DNA from: Hyphomicrobium sp. CS1BSMeth3
Lineage (GTDB): Bacteria; Pseudomonadota; Alphaproteobacteria; Rhizobiales; Hyphomicrobiaceae
Assembly: GCF_900117415.1 (NCBI RefSeq)
Contig: NZ_FPEI01000006.1
Location: forward strand, 930,001-994,000
Direction of reading: 5' to 3'
DNA length: 64,000 nucleotides
Shown here: piece after piece, positions 16,523-24,652 of the stretch
Numbering within the stretch: position 1 is the stretch's first letter
Layout: every line of letters begins with the position of its first letter
Program-made: the position numbers and the translations under genes
The notes under the pieces: model-generated
Databases searched by the model: none
What the model saw: only the letters and a program-made list of their open reading frames with translations
Told to the model about the DNA's origin: nothing

Positions 16523-16796
16523 CTGCGGAAATTCCGAGGGGGAATGACGAACGGGCGCGAGGACGCGTGCACCCAACTCCGCTTCGTGGGAACCGGCAGC
16601 CGACCCATGTGAGGCCTACGTGTCCTGATCTGAGCCCGGAATGCGGGCGCTCGAGTGCGCGGCGTGGTGCAATCGGTGCCCGTCGGAGGTTCACATGCCG
16701 CCTTCACGAGCTTGTGAAGTCTAACGGCCGACTTTGACAAAAGCGAGAGCGATGATTTTGCGATGCAACATAAGGTTCGAGGCGCCCGCTAGCGCT
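16523..16796. other. intergenic, no gene seen
   Basis: 274 bases between the ABC transporter start and the tonB stop, both minus strand. No promoter or terminator was recognised with confidence. It must contain the ABC transporter promoter. Confidence 0.4.
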
Positions 16797-17891
16797 TCAG
16801 CGGAAGCGGACCGGGGCGATGTAGGAGAGGTCCGCCGTATCGATGCCGGGCGGCGGCGGGGGATACGTGGCGCGACGCGTTAGGAGCAGGGCAACCTCGT
16901 CCAACCGACGGTTACCGCTCGATTTGAAGATCTCGGCGCTCGCGAGCGTACCTTTGGCGTCGAGTACGAGCTTGATGAAGACCGTCCCCTTGAGCTTGGA
17001 CGCTGAAACAATGGCCTTGGCGTCGCGCTGATCGACGGCGAGCAGTGCATCCTGGACAGCCAAGCCATAGGCCAAGCGTTTCCCTTGGGCCGCATTGGCG
17101 GCTGCTGCCTGCCGGGAATTCTCAGAGTCGTGGCCACTAGATACCTCTCCGCCCTCGGTTCGCGTGTCGGGAGCCTGCTGCGAGGTCTTCTTCTCGGCCG
17201 GGTTCTCTTCCTTTTTGGGCGTGTCCGGCTCCGGCGGGGGCTCGGCGGATGCAACCTTTGTCTCTTCGGGAGGCGGCGGCGGACTGGTCAGCCTCGGAGC
17301 TTCGTCTGGAACGGCTTCGGGCGCGGGTTGGGCTGGCGCGGCGACCTGCTCATCCGGGACAGCATCTTTTTCTGTGGCGCGCTCTTTGATCTCTTCAGGT
17401 CGGCGGGATTGCTCACGTTCAGCCACGGTATCGGCGACATCATCCCCTTGCTGCGGCGCCATGGGTGCCACGGCTGATTTGGCATTCACGTTGGCATTGG
17501 GATCGCGCGCATCGAGGGCCGACGCCGAGATGATCGAGACGCTGATGGCTTCCTGCCCGCTGCCACCGCCGCCGTACTCCGGTAGAGGCGCTGAGATGAG
17601 GGCCCCAAGCACGAACAGATGGGCGCCAACGGCCGCGAGCATCGAGGATGTATGGCGTGCCGAATGCCGCGCGGCGACGGGCGGCGCGGCTTCGGGATCC
17701 GCAGGGGCTAGCGGCGGCACCGCAGCGAGGGGGCCGTCGGCGGCGTCGGCTGCGGCCCCAGAAGCCTGATCCTCCGGCCGGAGCAGAAGCGGAGTAGCGG
17801 CCTCTCCGGACTCGGTCGGCACGTTTTCGGCACGCGTCGGCCGGTGCTCGCCGAGCGGCGGCAGCAGCGTCTGAGGGGCCTCGTCCGACAT
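16797..17891 (-). CDS. tonB: TonB energy transducer
   Basis: 364 aa from the preferred ATG at 17891; upstream in-frame sequence to 18032 is Arg-rich and unlikely to be coding. An N-terminal cytoplasmic extension of about 80 residues (Pro/Ala/Glu) precedes one membrane helix, SMLAAVGAHLFVLGALISA. A long periplasmic Pro/Glu/Lys-rich spacer follows, then a TonB C-terminal domain (about 270-364: KLKGTVFIKLVLDAKGTLASAEIFKSSGNRRLDEVALLLTRRA...YPPPPPG). It couples the ExbBD proton-motive complex (not in the window) to outer-membrane receptors. It is divergent from the TonB-dependent receptor at 18158, sharing a 266-base control region with a Zur-like inverted repeat, so it is probably dedicated to that receptor. 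Confidence 0.88.
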   Translation of the reverse strand: MSDEAPQTLLPPLGEHRPTRAENVPTESGEAATPLLLRPEDQASGAAADAADGPLAAVPPLAPADPEAAPPVAARHSARHTSSMLAAVGAHLFVLGALISAPLPEYGGGGSGQEAISVSIISASALDARDPNANVNAKSAVAPMAPQQGDDVADTVAEREQSRRPEEIKERATEKDAVPDEQVAAPAQPAPEAVPDEAPRLTSPPPPPEETKVASAEPPPEPDTPKKEENPAEKKTSQQAPDTRTEGGEVSSGHDSENSRQAAAANAAQGKRLAYGLAVQDALLAVDQRDAKAIVSASKLKGTVFIKLVLDAKGTLASAEIFKSSGNRRLDEVALLLTRRATYPPPPPGIDTADLSYIAPVRFR

Positions 17892-18108
17892 CTCGTGCAA
17901 CCGTGCGCGAACCAACGTCTGCTCTCCACCACGTTCGGTGATGCCGATCAAGTGGCCGCGCAAGCCGACTCGGCACACGATGACGCGACGTGATCGGCAT
18001 CGCCTTCCAGAGGCGTTGTCGCGCTGCCACACGTTCCGCCGAACTGATCTGCCGTGACTGTCTTCGGTTCATTGCCCACTTGCGGCGCCCGAAAGCCTGA
18101 GCGTAATA

Positions 18109-18128
18109 CTATAACAGTAACGTTATAG
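18109..18128. promoter_or_regulatory. Zur-like operator (inverted repeat CTATAAC-N6-GTTATAG)
   Basis: A perfect 7-base inverted repeat with a 6-base spacer, AT-rich in an otherwise GC-rich region, 29 bases before the receptor ATG and in the shared tonB/receptor control region. The GTTATA half-site is like the Zur boxes known from proteobacteria (GTTATAATATAAC-type), although the spacing differs. The His-rich receptor supports a zinc link. Confidence 0.55.
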
Positions 18129-18157
18129 CGTACTAGAGCTGATCAGGGAGCCGGGGC

Positions 18158-20404
18158 ATGAAGTGGCTGGGGGATGCGGTACGGCAGGGATCTGTCGTGC
18201 TTCTGGGGGCAATTGCGGTCTTTCCGGACAGCGCCGCTGCGCAGGTCCAGCTTCCGGGGATCGTCGTGACGACACCGAGCCCGATACAGCGGCCGCGCCC
18301 AGCCCCTGCGCCGCGCCCTGCAACGGCGGCAGCGCCGACGGCACCGGAGGCACCGGCCGCGCCCCCGCCCGGCACGCTCGTCGTCGATGAGGACGCGTTC
18401 GTCCCGATCACGGTGATGAACACGCCGGAGATTACGCCACTCGCCGTCCAGAACATCGGCGATGTCACAGCCCAGCAGCCGGGCGTTGCCGCCACCACAT
18501 TTGCACCCGGCGCGAGCCGCCCGATCATCCGCGGGCAGGACAGGGATCGCGTGCGCGTCCAGGAGAACGGCATCGGCTCGCATGACGTGTCGGCGCTCTC
18601 CGAAGACCATGCCGTGCCGATCGACCCCTTTGCCGCCGAGCGCATCGAGATCATTCGTGGGCCGGCGACCTTGCGCTATGGCTCGCAGGCCATTGGCGGC
18701 GTCGTCGACGTCTCGAACGGCCGCATTCCCGAGGCCATGCCGAAGGACGGCTTCAGCGCCGTCGTCAAAGGCGGCCTCAACTCGGTGGATAAGGGCCATG
18801 ACGGCGGCTTCAAGGTCACGGCCGGCGCCGGCAACATCGTCCTCTACGCTGATGCCTTCCGCCGGCAGGCCGATGACTACAAGACACCACACGGCATTCA
18901 ACCCAACTCCTTTGTCGAAAGCTCCGGCTATTCGCTCGGCGCTTCCATCGTGGGAGAGAGCGGCTTCATCGGCGTTTCCTATACGCGCTTCGACAGCTTT
19001 TACGGCATTCCGGGCAAGGAGGCCGAGGACCATCGCCCGCGCATCGATATGCACCAGGACAAACTGCAGTCGCGCGGCGAGTGGCGCGTGCGCGACTACG
19101 GCATCGAGACCATCCGCTTCTGGTTCGGCACGACCTGGTACAAGCACGACGAGATCGTCGCGCACGCCCACGACGATCATTTCCATGACGAGATCGAGAG
19201 CCGCTTCACCAACCGCCAGACCGAGGCCCGCCTCGAGGTGCAGCATCAGGCATGGCACGCGCCCATCGGCATTTTCCGCGGCGCTGTCGGCGTGCACTTC
19301 GACAAAAAGCGCGTCCGCGGCTTCATCTATGACGACCATCTCGCGGAAGAGATGGATGGCTTGATCGATCCTGCCGCGCGCGGAAGCAGCATTGCCGCCT
19401 TCTGGTTCGAGGAGCTCGAGCTCACGCGCCGCCTCAAGCTCCAGGCCGCGGCCCGCATCGAGAGCGTCAGGGTTCGCGGCACGGGTGTCGAGATCGAGGA
19501 TCACGGCGATCACCAGCACTATCACGTCGAGGATCGCGCCCGCACATTCGCGCCCAAGAGCGCAAGTCTCGGCGTGCTCTATGAGCTCCCTCTCGGCGTG
19601 GTCGCACGTCTCTCGGGCCAGTACACCGAGCGCGCGCCCGCGCTCCCGGAGCTGTTCTCAAAGGGCCTGCACCATGCCATGGACACGTTCGAGATCGGCA
19701 ATCCCAATCTGAAGATCGAAAAGGCCGAGACCATCGAGCTCGGCTTCAAGAAGGCGCGGGGCGCATTCCGCTTCGACGCGGCCGCCTTCCACACCCGCTA
19801 TCGCAATTTCATCTTCAAGCGCTTCACGGGCCTTGCGTGCGACGGTACGCTCGCGACCTGCGGCGGCGATCACGACCATGAGGATGATCATGACGATCAC
19901 GCCCATGCTGACGCCGATCAGGTGGTCTTCTCCCAGCGCGACGCGATCTTCAGTGGCGTCGAGCTGTCGGCGCAGTGGGATGCCTTCGCCTTCGCGCGCG
20001 GTGTGATCGGCTTCGAGGGGCAGTACGACTTCGTGAATGCGAAATTCGTCGGCGATGGCTATGTGCCACGCATTCCGCCGCATCGTCTCGGCGCCGGCAT
20101 CTACTATCGGGATGCCAATTGGCTCGCGCGCGTCTTCGCACTTCATGCCTTCGATCAGAACAAGGTGGCCGGCGACGATGCCAAGGATACGCCGACGGAC
20201 GGCTACACGCTGCTCAACGCCGATCTCTCCTATACGTTCGGCCTCGCGCCGGTGGACGGCCGCATATCGACGAGCATGACGATCGGGCTACGAGGCGAGA
20301 ACCTGCTCGACCAGGACGTGCGCAATCACGTCTCCTTCAAGAAGGACGAGGTTCTGCAGCCCGGGCGGACGATCAGGCTCTACGGCGTGGTGAGATACAA
20401 CTGA
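18158..20404 (+). CDS. TonB-dependent outer-membrane receptor, ZnuD-like
   Basis: 748 aa. Signal peptide (about 1-27, ending DSAAA-QV), a Pro/Ala-rich linker (about 38-70), plug domain (about 80-190: IGDVTAQQPGVAATTFAPGASRP, IRGQDRDRVRVQENG, ERIEIIRGPATLRYGSQAIGGVVDV), then a 22-strand barrel ending in the usual aromatic-rich C-terminal strand (RLYGVVRYN). Two extracellular-type segments are rich in His and Asp: around residues 446-460 and 569-587 (His at 572, 574, 578, 581, 583). Such clusters are typical of ZnuD zinc receptors. Predicted to bring Zn2+ (or a zinc chelate) into the periplasm, powered by the divergent TonB. Copper or nickel cannot be excluded. Confidence 0.85.
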   Translation: MKWLGDAVRQGSVVLLGAIAVFPDSAAAQVQLPGIVVTTPSPIQRPRPAPAPRPATAAAPTAPEAPAAPPPGTLVVDEDAFVPITVMNTPEITPLAVQNIGDVTAQQPGVAATTFAPGASRPIIRGQDRDRVRVQENGIGSHDVSALSEDHAVPIDPFAAERIEIIRGPATLRYGSQAIGGVVDVSNGRIPEAMPKDGFSAVVKGGLNSVDKGHDGGFKVTAGAGNIVLYADAFRRQADDYKTPHGIQPNSFVESSGYSLGASIVGESGFIGVSYTRFDSFYGIPGKEAEDHRPRIDMHQDKLQSRGEWRVRDYGIETIRFWFGTTWYKHDEIVAHAHDDHFHDEIESRFTNRQTEARLEVQHQAWHAPIGIFRGAVGVHFDKKRVRGFIYDDHLAEEMDGLIDPAARGSSIAAFWFEELELTRRLKLQAAARIESVRVRGTGVEIEDHGDHQHYHVEDRARTFAPKSASLGVLYELPLGVVARLSGQYTERAPALPELFSKGLHHAMDTFEIGNPNLKIEKAETIELGFKKARGAFRFDAAAFHTRYRNFIFKRFTGLACDGTLATCGGDHDHEDDHDDHAHADADQVVFSQRDAIFSGVELSAQWDAFAFARGVIGFEGQYDFVNAKFVGDGYVPRIPPHRLGAGIYYRDANWLARVFALHAFDQNKVAGDDAKDTPTDGYTLLNADLSYTFGLAPVDGRISTSMTIGLRGENLLDQDVRNHVSFKKDEVLQPGRTIRLYGVVRYN

Positions 20405-20495
20405 AGAAGGCACGCGGTCTGACAGCATTAAGAGGAACTTAATGGGTGCCCCATAGTCTAACGGTCGAATTGTTCATTTCGTCCGGGCGACCGGG

Positions 20496-21257
20496 ATGCC
20501 ATTGCAAACCTCTGGGATGCGTCAGTGCCGACATGTTTCAGCGGTTGCGCTTGCAGCCGCGATTGCCATCGGCTTGGCCGGATGCGCGGAGGAGCCGCCG
20601 CCCGAGCGGTACACGCAATCGGTCGAAGCTGAAGGCGAGCAGGGGGCCGTATCCCTCAAGGACACGTGGAGCAACGGCACGACAGTTCAGCGTGCTTCGC
20701 TCCCGCCGCCCACAGTGGTCTACACCTTCCGGCCGCAGACCCAGCCGCCCGTAGCCGAGCCCGTGCGGCCCCGCGTGGCAGCACCCGTTGCGCCGCGCGC
20801 GCCAGTGCCGCCGCCTGTTCCGAAGCAGAAGCCGGCGCCACCGGACCTCGCGATCTCGGCACCGCCGGTCGTGCCGCCGCGACCGCCGGCTGCTGCGCCG
20901 CAAGCACCCAAGGCGCTGACCGAGAGCGATCTCCAACAGGACACGACCCGCTGCGGCGTTGGCGTGGATTGCCTCGCCCTGCTGCGCGCGATGATTGCCG
21001 ATCCCAAGCAGTCGTGGATGATGCGGGCGCCGACGCCGGCAGAGTTCGCGAACGGGACCCGCCTTTTCGCCTATCGCGCGCTGCGCAAGACGCTCGATTG
21101 CGGCAAGCTGCGCTTTGCGGGTGCCGAGCTCGAGTGGGCGATCGACACCTTCAGCCGGGACGTCGAGGGCATGGACGCTCCGCATCGCGCGCGCGTTGCA
21201 GCGCTCGCGAGGGAAGTCCGCGCCGAGCTCGAAGCCGAGATCAAGCAGCGCTGCTGA
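20496..21257 (+). CDS. hypothetical lipoprotein, proline-rich
   Basis: 253 aa from ATG 20496; ATG 20517 (246 aa) is equally possible, as neither has a strong ribosome-binding site. The N-terminal hydrophobic segment ends in a lipobox (IGLAGC), so the mature protein should be a lipoprotein. Residues about 70-145 are a Pro/Ala/Val-rich linker. The C-terminal domain (about 150-253) has four cysteines (TRCGVGVDC, LDCGKLRF, final KQRC), which suggests two disulfides in the periplasm. No known family recognised. It follows the receptor gene on the same strand after 91 bases, so a functional link to zinc uptake is possible but unsupported. Confidence 0.7.
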   Translation: MPLQTSGMRQCRHVSAVALAAAIAIGLAGCAEEPPPERYTQSVEAEGEQGAVSLKDTWSNGTTVQRASLPPPTVVYTFRPQTQPPVAEPVRPRVAAPVAPRAPVPPPVPKQKPAPPDLAISAPPVVPPRPPAAAPQAPKALTESDLQQDTTRCGVGVDCLALLRAMIADPKQSWMMRAPTPAEFANGTRLFAYRALRKTLDCGKLRFAGAELEWAIDTFSRDVEGMDAPHRARVAALAREVRAELEAEIKQRC

Positions 21258-21298
21258 GAGCGAAGGACACTAGCGAGAGCCGCGTGCCGCAGCGGTCG

Positions 21299-21682
21299 TC
21301 AGCTCCGCTCGAGGAGCTCGATCGAAACGCCTTCGGGGCCGCGCAGGAACGCAATGCGCACGCCAGGGCGGATGTTGTTCGGCTCCATGGTGAACTCGGC
21401 GCCCTTCTTCTTCAGATCCGCGACGATGGCATCGATGCCTGTCACCTCGAGCCCGAAATGATCGAGCCCCTGGTAGGGCGTTTTGGGCGGAGAAGCGACG
21501 CCGTCACCGGGCGTCACGGGGGCAATGAACACGCTGCCGCCGCCGATCTTCAGGTCGATGCGCGTCTTGCCTTGCTGCACCGTGCGGATCACTTCGGCGC
21601 CGAACATGCGCTCATAGAAGGCCGCCGTCGCCTCGGGATCGGGGCTGCGCAGATGAATGTGGTCCCACTTGAATGTCGCCAT
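21299..21682 (-). CDS. VOC/glyoxalase family protein
   Basis: 127 aa, the size of one vicinal oxygen chelate module. Two beta-alpha-beta-beta-beta repeats are seen, with the metal-ligand pattern conserved: His in WDHIHL (about 8), His in LDHFGLEV (about 76) and Glu in VSIELLER (about 123). Similar single-module proteins include glyoxalase I, methylmalonyl-CoA epimerase and ring-cleaving dioxygenase relatives. The precise reaction is unknown. It is flanked by genes on unrelated themes. Confidence 0.82.
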   Translation of the reverse strand: MATFKWDHIHLRSPDPEATAAFYERMFGAEVIRTVQQGKTRIDLKIGGGSVFIAPVTPGDGVASPPKTPYQGLDHFGLEVTGIDAIVADLKKKGAEFTMEPNNIRPGVRIAFLRGPEGVSIELLERS

Positions 21683-21752
21683 GTCGTGCCTCCCGTGTGT
21701 GATGGTTCGTTCGGGAGAGCGTAGCGTGCGGTAGGGGGCGAGGCCAAGCGCC

Positions 21753-21977
21753 TCAACGGTCGAGCTGATCTGCAGGAACGATGCGCGGGCTTTCGCTTTC
21801 CGCGCCGATCCGGCGAAGGAAGGCCCCGGCAGCTCGGAAGGTGCCGCGCGACTGGGTGATGTCCCTCAGTTCACGCATGAGTGAGGAGAGCGCCGCCACC
21901 TCCTGCGCATCGAGCATGACGCTCGGCGCCAGCCGGCGTACCGGCGGCTGGGGATCATCGATTTCGCTCTCGTACAT
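21753..21977 (-). CDS. small hypothetical protein
   Basis: 74 aa from ATG 21977, which has AGGAG 8 bases upstream. A GTG at 21986 would overlap this site and is less likely. The protein is soluble, with a predicted helical core (LDAQEVAALSSLMRELRDITQSRGTFRAAGAFLRRIGAE). It has no cysteine and no signal peptide. No family recognised. It lies between the VOC gene and rlpA on the same strand. Confidence 0.5.
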   Translation of the reverse strand: MYESEIDDPQPPVRRLAPSVMLDAQEVAALSSLMRELRDITQSRGTFRAAGAFLRRIGAESESPRIVPADQLDR

Positions 21978-22105
21978 CGCTGCCACTCCTCTGGGCGGCG
22001 CGCCTCGGGCTCCACGGAAGGTCGTCGCTGCCTCATCCTTCGATGTTGAGACGCAGTGAACTGCGTGGAGGTTTCACGATTTTCCGGCTTTTCGGGCGCG
22101 CACGG

Positions 22106-22140
22106 AAAAATGAAGCGGCGCACCGATCAGGCGCGCCGCT
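22106..22140 (-). terminator. rho-independent terminator of rlpA
   Basis: Stem AGCGGCGC (22114-22121) with GCGCCGCT (22133-22140). On the minus strand it is followed by TTTTT at 22106-22110. It begins 30 bases after the rlpA stop. Confidence 0.8.
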
Positions 22141-22169
22141 CACAATTCAGGCTCCAGCCGTGTGGACTT

Positions 22170-22784
22170 TCAGCGGCCGAGAACTTCCATGCGAACCTGG
22201 GCGATGCCCTGGCCGTGCATGCCGATGACGCCGGCAGCTGCTTTCGACAGATCGATGATGCGCCCCCTGACGTAGGGCCCGCGGTCATTGATCTTGACCA
22301 CCACCGAGCGGCCGTTGCCGGCATGCGTCACACGCACGCGGGTGCCGAAGGGCAGCGTCTTGTGCGCGGCCGTCATGGCATTCGGATTGAACCAGCCGCC
22401 GGAAGCCACGCGCTGGGGCTGCCAGTAGTACGAAGCAACGCCATGGTGACCACCGCCACCGCCGCCGCGGCCGCTTCTGCTCACGCCGACGTCATTGCCG
22501 AGGGACGCCACTCGCGTGCCCCGACGCGAGGAGGCCCGCCGCCGCTCGGAGCGGTCGACATCACGTACGCGGGCCGACCGGCTCTTGCGCAATGCTTTGC
22601 GCTCGGCGCGCTGGGGCTTGCGGATATCGGTGGCGCCGAGGTTGGAGCGACCGGAACGGCTCGATTGGCCGTCGCTGTAGCTGCTAGAGCTCACGAACTT
22701 GTAGACGGTATCTGCCGAAGCTGGCTGAGCCAGAGCGGCCACGGTCATGCCGACAGCAATCGGCAGAACTCGCAGGATACGCAT
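22170..22784 (-). CDS. rlpA: RlpA-like septal lytic transglycosylase (DPBB domain)
   Basis: 204 aa. Signal peptide about 1-24 (ending PASA-DT), without a lipobox, so it is probably soluble periplasmic rather than a lipoprotein as in E. coli. Residues 35-110 are Ser/Arg-rich, followed by a GGGGGG turn. The C-terminal double-psi beta barrel (about 113-204) has GVASYYWQ, TAAHKTLPFGTRVRVT and the conserved VVKINDRGPYVRGRIIDLSKAAA. There is no SPOR domain, in contrast to longer RlpA proteins. It is expected to cleave or bind peptidoglycan lacking stem peptides. ATG has GGAGG 5 bases upstream. Confidence 0.9.
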   Translation of the reverse strand: MRILRVLPIAVGMTVAALAQPASADTVYKFVSSSSYSDGQSSRSGRSNLGATDIRKPQRAERKALRKSRSARVRDVDRSERRRASSRRGTRVASLGNDVGVSRSGRGGGGGGHHGVASYYWQPQRVASGGWFNPNAMTAAHKTLPFGTRVRVTHAGNGRSVVVKINDRGPYVRGRIIDLSKAAAGVIGMHGQGIAQVRMEVLGR

Positions 22785-23199
22785 GCAACCTCCAGATTTT
22801 GAAAGGCGACTGGGCTGCAGGATGCAGTCCCGTGGTGGAGGCTCAGCACGCGCATCGACACCTGAAGCCGGGGTAAGCCGAATGTCGGGCTACCGCGTTC
22901 TCATCGGACTTCGGTGTTGTGCTCCCTCGCTCGGACCGCCAGATGGTCCCCCGTCGCCGGCTGACAAACCGCAGCGTTGATCCCGCCGCGCTTCTGGCCC
23001 GGCCAGACAAGCAGGGGGAGGAGAGAGCGTCAACCACAACGTCTGAATTCGATTCATCAGGTGTTTGATTTTGGCCACAATTTCTGCGTCAGAAGGCCGC
23101 AATAGGAGGGGTCCGTTATTTTGAATGCGAGCATAAGCAACGGCTTAGCGTGTGGCTCGTGAGAACCACAACGGCAATGTGTCAGAAAAGTGGGCGCAA
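22785..23199. other. intergenic, no gene seen
   Basis: 415 bases between the rlpA start and the stop of the NUDIX gene, both minus strand. Only short palindromes (for example CTGCAGGATGCAG near 22816) were noticed. The rlpA promoter must be here. Confidence 0.4.
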
Positions 23200-24024
23200 T
23201 CAGGCGCTTCGCGCGGCCAGATGAAGCATCTCGCGGCGGAAGGTTCCGTGGCGATTGAAGTAGTACGGGATAGGTACGGAGGGGTCGTCGAGCGTGCGCT
23301 TTGAAATACGCTCAGCGAGGTCTTCCAGAATGACGCGCGTGATGGGCGGCAGATCGAGCTCGCGGCTCTCCGTCAGCGTCATCCAGACGAGGCCGGAAAG
23401 TTCGCCATCGTTGTGATCGGTGCTCTTGGTGATGGCAGAAGCCTCGACGCAGAAGAAGCGCGTATCGAAGCGGCGCGGCCGGCCCGGTGGCGTGATGGCG
23501 CGGGCGAGAAAAGTCAGCGGCGCGAGGTTGGGCGCGAAACCGTACGCTCGGAACTGGCGCCAGGTCTTGGCGGCAGGGCTCTCGAGAGAAGGGTTCTCGG
23601 ACGGCGGCGCGATCTCCGCGGGCGCATCTGCTGCCGTGGCGCCGATGATGATGCCGGCTTCCTCGAAGGTCTCGCGGACGGCCGTCATGGCGAGGCCGCG
23701 GGCGCGGGCGGGACTGGGATGTCCCTTCATGTCGAGGAGAAGCTTCTCGGCCTCGCTCTGACGCAGCTCTCGCGCTGCCGTCATGATCTTGTCGTCGGCG
23801 TCGAGGCGCCCGCCCGGAAAGACGTACTTTCCGGGCATGAACTTGAGGTCGTCACGGCGCTTGCCGAGCAGAATGCGCGGGGCCGGTCCGTCGCTGTCGA
23901 TGATGATGAGCGTCGCCGCGTCGCGGGGGCGAAGGACAGGAGTTGAGGATTTGGCGGCCGGCTTGGCGGCTTTTGCCGCGGCGCGCTCGGCAACCAGGGC
24001 CTTGAAAGACTCGTTCTCGCTCAA
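23200..24024 (-). CDS. NUDIX hydrolase (NUDT7/NUDT19-like, long insert)
   Basis: 274 aa. An Ala/Lys-rich N-terminus (about 1-28) precedes a NUDIX fold: FMPGKYVFPGGRLDADD, then the Nudix-box half AVRETFEEAGIIIG (about 114-127; REUXEEXGU is intact). The distance between the first Gly-Gly and the RExxEE is larger than the classical 23-residue box, as in peroxisomal CoA-pyrophosphatase-like NUDT proteins. Likely substrate is a nucleoside-diphosphate-linked compound such as CoA or an ADP-sugar; inferred only. It overlaps the upstream DUF983 gene by 4 bases (ATGA) and belongs to the topA-rnr operon. Confidence 0.85.
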   Translation of the reverse strand: MSENESFKALVAERAAAKAAKPAAKSSTPVLRPRDAATLIIIDSDGPAPRILLGKRRDDLKFMPGKYVFPGGRLDADDKIMTAARELRQSEAEKLLLDMKGHPSPARARGLAMTAVRETFEEAGIIIGATAADAPAEIAPPSENPSLESPAAKTWRQFRAYGFAPNLAPLTFLARAITPPGRPRRFDTRFFCVEASAITKSTDHNDGELSGLVWMTLTESRELDLPPITRVILEDLAERISKRTLDDPSVPIPYYFNRHGTFRREMLHLAARSA

Positions 24025-24494
24025 CGCCGCCCCCCGGCATTGGCACTTTCACCAGCGGCAACCGGCGCCGGCTCCGGCGTATCCGCGACGCCGCCGAAGC
24101 CATGCATGCGCTTCGACCACTGCAGGCCGATGAGCGAACCCTTCACCGCAGGCAGCATCGTGAGACAGAGAAAGAGCGTCAGCGGCAGCCAGATGGCCAT
24201 GTGAACCCACGTCTCGGGGGCCAGCCAGCGCTCGAGGATGAGGGCGCCTGCAACAACGATGTGCCCGACGATCGAGATCGTGAAGTAGGCCGGCGCATCA
24301 TCGGCGCGCTGGTGGTGGAGCTCCTCGCCGCAATGATCGCACGTATCAGCAACCTTGAGGTAGGCTTTGAACATATGCCCCTCGCCGCAGGCCGGGCACT
24401 TGCCGATCAGACCGCGCCCCATGGCCTGCCACGTATCACGCGGCGCGAGCGGGTCGACTGCAGCATTCGAGGTGGGGAGATGGGTTTGGGTCAT
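24021..24494 (-). CDS. DUF983 family zinc-ribbon membrane protein
   Basis: 157 aa. The start at 24494 (MTQTHLPT) is chosen because the family starts shortly before the zinc ribbon; a reading from 24626 would add 44 poorly conserved residues. CPACGEGHMFKAYLKVADTCDHCGEELH (about 34-61) is a four-Cys zinc ribbon, followed by two transmembrane segments (about 73-92 and 96-118). Function unknown; in Rhizobiales the gene is regularly found next to rnr and a NUDIX gene, as here. It lies 158 bases downstream of rnr and overlaps the NUDIX start. Confidence 0.85.
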   Translation of the reverse strand: MTQTHLPTSNAAVDPLAPRDTWQAMGRGLIGKCPACGEGHMFKAYLKVADTCDHCGEELHHQRADDAPAYFTISIVGHIVVAGALILERWLAPETWVHMAIWLPLTLFLCLTMLPAVKGSLIGLQWSKRMHGFGGVADTPEPAPVAAGESANAGGRR

Positions 24495-24652
24495 CGTCTT
24501 CGCCCTTCCAGGCGACCGGGCCTGCACCGCTGCCGGAATATTCAGCATGTCGCCGTTCGTGGAAATAATGCCTATGGGCGGCGAGGTCCATGGCGCAAAC
24601 GGCATGGTGGGGTGCGTCACGAGCACACGTGCGGCCCCGCTCTATCGTGCTG

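Noticed and set aside
20440-20520. tRNA-like stretch after the TonB receptor
   Set aside because: No complete cloverleaf, no TTCGAAT-type T-loop with matching stem; discarded.
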